From contig PBTJ01000017.1 of assembly GCA_002726925.1 (NCBI GenBank), positions 1 through 5,207 on the forward strand: 5,207 nucleotides of DNA, read 5' to 3'. Made by a program: the position numbers and the translations under genes. The DNA is from Gammaproteobacteria bacterium. GTDB taxonomy: Bacteria; Pseudomonadota; Gammaproteobacteria; Pseudomonadales; Azotimanducaceae. The notes below the pieces were generated by a model. It did no database searches. It had not been told where the DNA came from and saw nothing but the letters and a program-made list of their open reading frames with translations. Below are positions 1 through 5,207 of this stretch, piece after piece (position 1 is the first letter of the stretch; the number at the start of each line of letters is the position of its first letter).

Positions 1-3561
<3,561 letters not shown>

Positions 3562-3565
3562 AACA

Positions 3566-3571
3566 CACCCC
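3566..3571 (-). promoter_or_regulatory. Ribosome binding site of zipA
   Basis: GGGGTG on the minus strand lies 4 bases before the TTG start of zipA, within the 39-base smc-zipA spacer (3562-3600). It is the only good purine-rich stretch at a usable distance; a second one, GGGAAAGG (3578-3585), lies about 16 bases upstream, which is too far. The site supports the TTG start. No promoter or terminator could be recognised in the spacer. Confidence 0.55.
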
Positions 3572-3600
3572 GCAATGCCTTTCCCACACGGTGCACAGAA

Positions 3601-5207
3601 TCAAGCGATCGCGAGTGCCGCCGCCGCGTCCACATCCACCGAAACCAGTCGTGAAACACCTGCTTCCTGCATGGTAACACCCATCAAAAAGTCGGCCATC
3701 TCCATGGTGATCTTATTGTGCGTGATCACTAGAAACTGCACAGAGTCCGACATCTCTCGAATTAACGCGGCAAACCGAGCCACGTTCATATCATCTAATG
3801 GCGCATCAACCTCATCGAGCAAACATACCGGACTTGGGTTGAGATGAAAGATGGCAAAAATGAGCGCCACTGCCGTCATCGCTTTCTCACCACCAGACAG
3901 TAGATGGATCGATGCATTTTTTTTGCCTGGAGGTCTGGCCATCAATGACACACCGGTGTCCAGCATGTCGTCGCCCGTGAGCTCTAGATATGCGCTGCCT
4001 CCACCGAACACCTTGGGAAACAGCTCTTTCAATTTAGCATTCACCGCATCGAATGTTGCCTTGAAGCGCACCCGGGTTTCGGCGTCGATTTTATGCATCA
4101 CCTCGAGCAGAGTTTCTAGTGCCTGTTCAAGATCTTCGGCTTGGGCGTCGAGATAGGCCTTGCGTTCTGATTCAGCATCGAATTCTTCAATAGCGGCAAG
4201 ATTAATCGCTCCCAGACGCTGTATGCGTCGCGTCATGCGCTCAATCTCTTGGACCCATGCAGCTTCTGACGCCTCTACCGGCATGTCTCGCTGCACCGCT
4301 TCCAGCGCATGCCCTGTTGTCGCTAGCTGCTCGAGCAAATTGTCTTCTTGTACCGCCATGCCTTGACGCTGCACGCGCTGGTCCTCCAAGGCCTCCCGCA
4401 CGGTGGCTGCCTTCTCGGTCGCCTCGTTACGGCGACTTTCGTGGCCGCGAATCTGTGCTTCTACTGTTTCGAGAGCCTCTCTCGATGCTTTAAGTTCTTG
4501 CTCAACTCCCAGACGATCAGCCAACTGTTGTTTCAGTCGAGTTTCCGTCTCAGGTATGGGTTGCTCACTGTCGGCGATGCCTTGTTGAATATTTTCTAGC
4601 TGGGCAGTCAGCTGAGACTGCTGGGTCAGCATTCGTTCACGCGCAGAAATACTGACCTTGAGCTGGCTTTGGACTGACTCCAGCCGCACGTTAACCGCAT
4701 GAAATTCCTCGCGACTTTGCCGGGCTGCCTCGCGGCTTTGCTGGAGCGATTCAGCCAGCTTGTCGCGTTCTTCGCCGAGGGCGGTTTTCACCACGTCCTG
4801 CTCAGCACGAATACTTTCGGCATCGGCTAAGGCAGTGCGCGCCTGATCTCGGCGGGCATTTTCTTGCGCGATTTGCTCCTGCAGCTCCGCGGTTTCCTTG
4901 CGGATCTGCTGTTGCCGTGCCGCCGCCTCCTCTAGCTTGACCTGGGTGACGCTATGATCGGTTCGCCGGTCGCTGAGATTTTGATTGAGCAGGTTGGCCC
5001 GGGCCTGTAGCTCTTCACGCCGAGCTTCTAGAGTCTCAACTTGCGCACGCGCACTCTGCAGCTGACTCAGCGCCTCGCCAAGGTGGTTGTCTGCATCTTC
5101 GATTTGCAGCGCATTCGCTTCAATTGCCTGTCCGCGCTCGATGATCCCCTGGGACTGATCCTCGTCGTGTAAAACGCGTATCCAGTCGGGGCCTACCCAG
5201 AAGCCTT
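3601..5207 (-). CDS. smc: Chromosome segregation/condensation ATPase SMC, C-terminal part (5' end beyond window)
   Basis: The frame is open from the right edge to the TGA at 3603-3601, giving the last 534 residues of a protein usually near 1,150-1,200, so slightly less than half is present. SMC forms an ATP-driven dimer that, with ScpA and ScpB, organises and helps separate chromosomes. The first visible residues (GFWVGPDWIRVL) look like the end of the hinge. They are followed by about 300 residues of Glu/Gln/Arg/Ala-rich coiled coil, then the C-terminal ABC head from about residue 317, including RLGAINLAAIEEF. The head shows the ABC signature LSGGEK (436-441), Walker B CLLDEVDAPLDD with Asp464 and catalytic Glu465, and the switch motif VITHNK with His496. 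All ATPase residues expected in this half are intact; the N-terminal Walker A lies outside the window. Internal GTG and ATG codons such as that at 4794 are not starts, because homologous sequence continues upstream. The gene ends 39 bases before zipA. Confidence 0.96.
   Translation of the reverse strand, partial: GFWVGPDWIRVLHDEDQSQGIIERGQAIEANALQIEDADNHLGEALSQLQSARAQVETLEARREELQARANLLNQNLSDRRTDHSVTQVKLEEAAARQQQIRKETAELQEQIAQENARRDQARTALADAESIRAEQDVVKTALGEERDKLAESLQQSREAARQSREEFHAVNVRLESVQSQLKVSISARERMLTQQSQLTAQLENIQQGIADSEQPIPETETRLKQQLADRLGVEQELKASREALETVEAQIRGHESRRNEATEKAATVREALEDQRVQRQGMAVQEDNLLEQLATTGHALEAVQRDMPVEASEAAWVQEIERMTRRIQRLGAINLAAIEEFDAESERKAYLDAQAEDLEQALETLLEVMHKIDAETRVRFKATFDAVNAKLKELFPKVFGGGSAYLELTGDDMLDTGVSLMARPPGKKNASIHLLSGGEKAMTAVALIFAIFHLNPSPVCLLDEVDAPLDDMNVARFAALIREMSDSVQFLVITHNKITMEMADFLMGVTMQEAGVSRLVSVDVDAAAALAIA

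Noticed and set aside
3562..3600. Possible promoter or terminator between smc and zipA
   Set aside because: The 39-base spacer shows no stem-loop followed by a T-run and no convincing -35/-10 pair; only a Shine-Dalgarno-like GGGGTG is visible.
3601..4794. A shorter smc gene beginning at the GTG at 4794
   Set aside because: The same frame continues open to the right edge with SMC-like coiled coil and a hinge-end sequence, so the codon is internal and the gene is simply cut by the window.

Overview
The window looks like a chromosomal housekeeping segment of a gammaproteobacterium. ZipA is essentially restricted to Gammaproteobacteria. The condensin here is of the SMC type rather than MukB, which argues against the Enterobacteriaceae, Vibrio and Pasteurella side. 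The order smc-zipA-ligA followed by a small transglycosylase-like lipoprotein resembles Pseudomonas/Cellvibrio/Oceanospirillum-type genomes (inference; the genus cannot be named from this sequence). Base composition is moderately GC-rich and looks uniform across the genes, with no sign of recent transfer.

All four genes lie on the minus strand, so transcription runs from the right edge to the left edge. From right to left: the C-terminal 534 residues of the chromosome-condensation ATPase SMC (3601-5207, cut by the right edge); a 39-base spacer with a Shine-Dalgarno-like GGGGTG; zipA (2581-3561, TTG start), the membrane anchor for FtsZ; ligA (515-2581), the NAD+-dependent DNA ligase, joined to zipA by a TGATG junction; and a lipoprotein with a lysozyme-like/SLT fold (1-518), joined to ligA by an ATGA overlap and cut by the left edge after 172 codons. 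The window is almost entirely coding. No terminator, RNA gene, repeat, mobile element or CRISPR array was seen.

The genes form one tightly packed transcription unit whose products act at neighbouring points of the cell cycle: SMC organises the replicated chromosome, ZipA tethers the Z-ring at the septum, LigA seals Okazaki-fragment and repair nicks, and the lipoprotein probably trims peptidoglycan. I found no evidence of an undescribed system. The points most worth a second look are the last gene, whose correct frame is easily missed because other open frames overlap it and it runs off the edge; a Phe in LigA where a reportedly essential Tyr sits in E. coli; an extra residue in the LigA zinc finger; and the non-ATG start of zipA.
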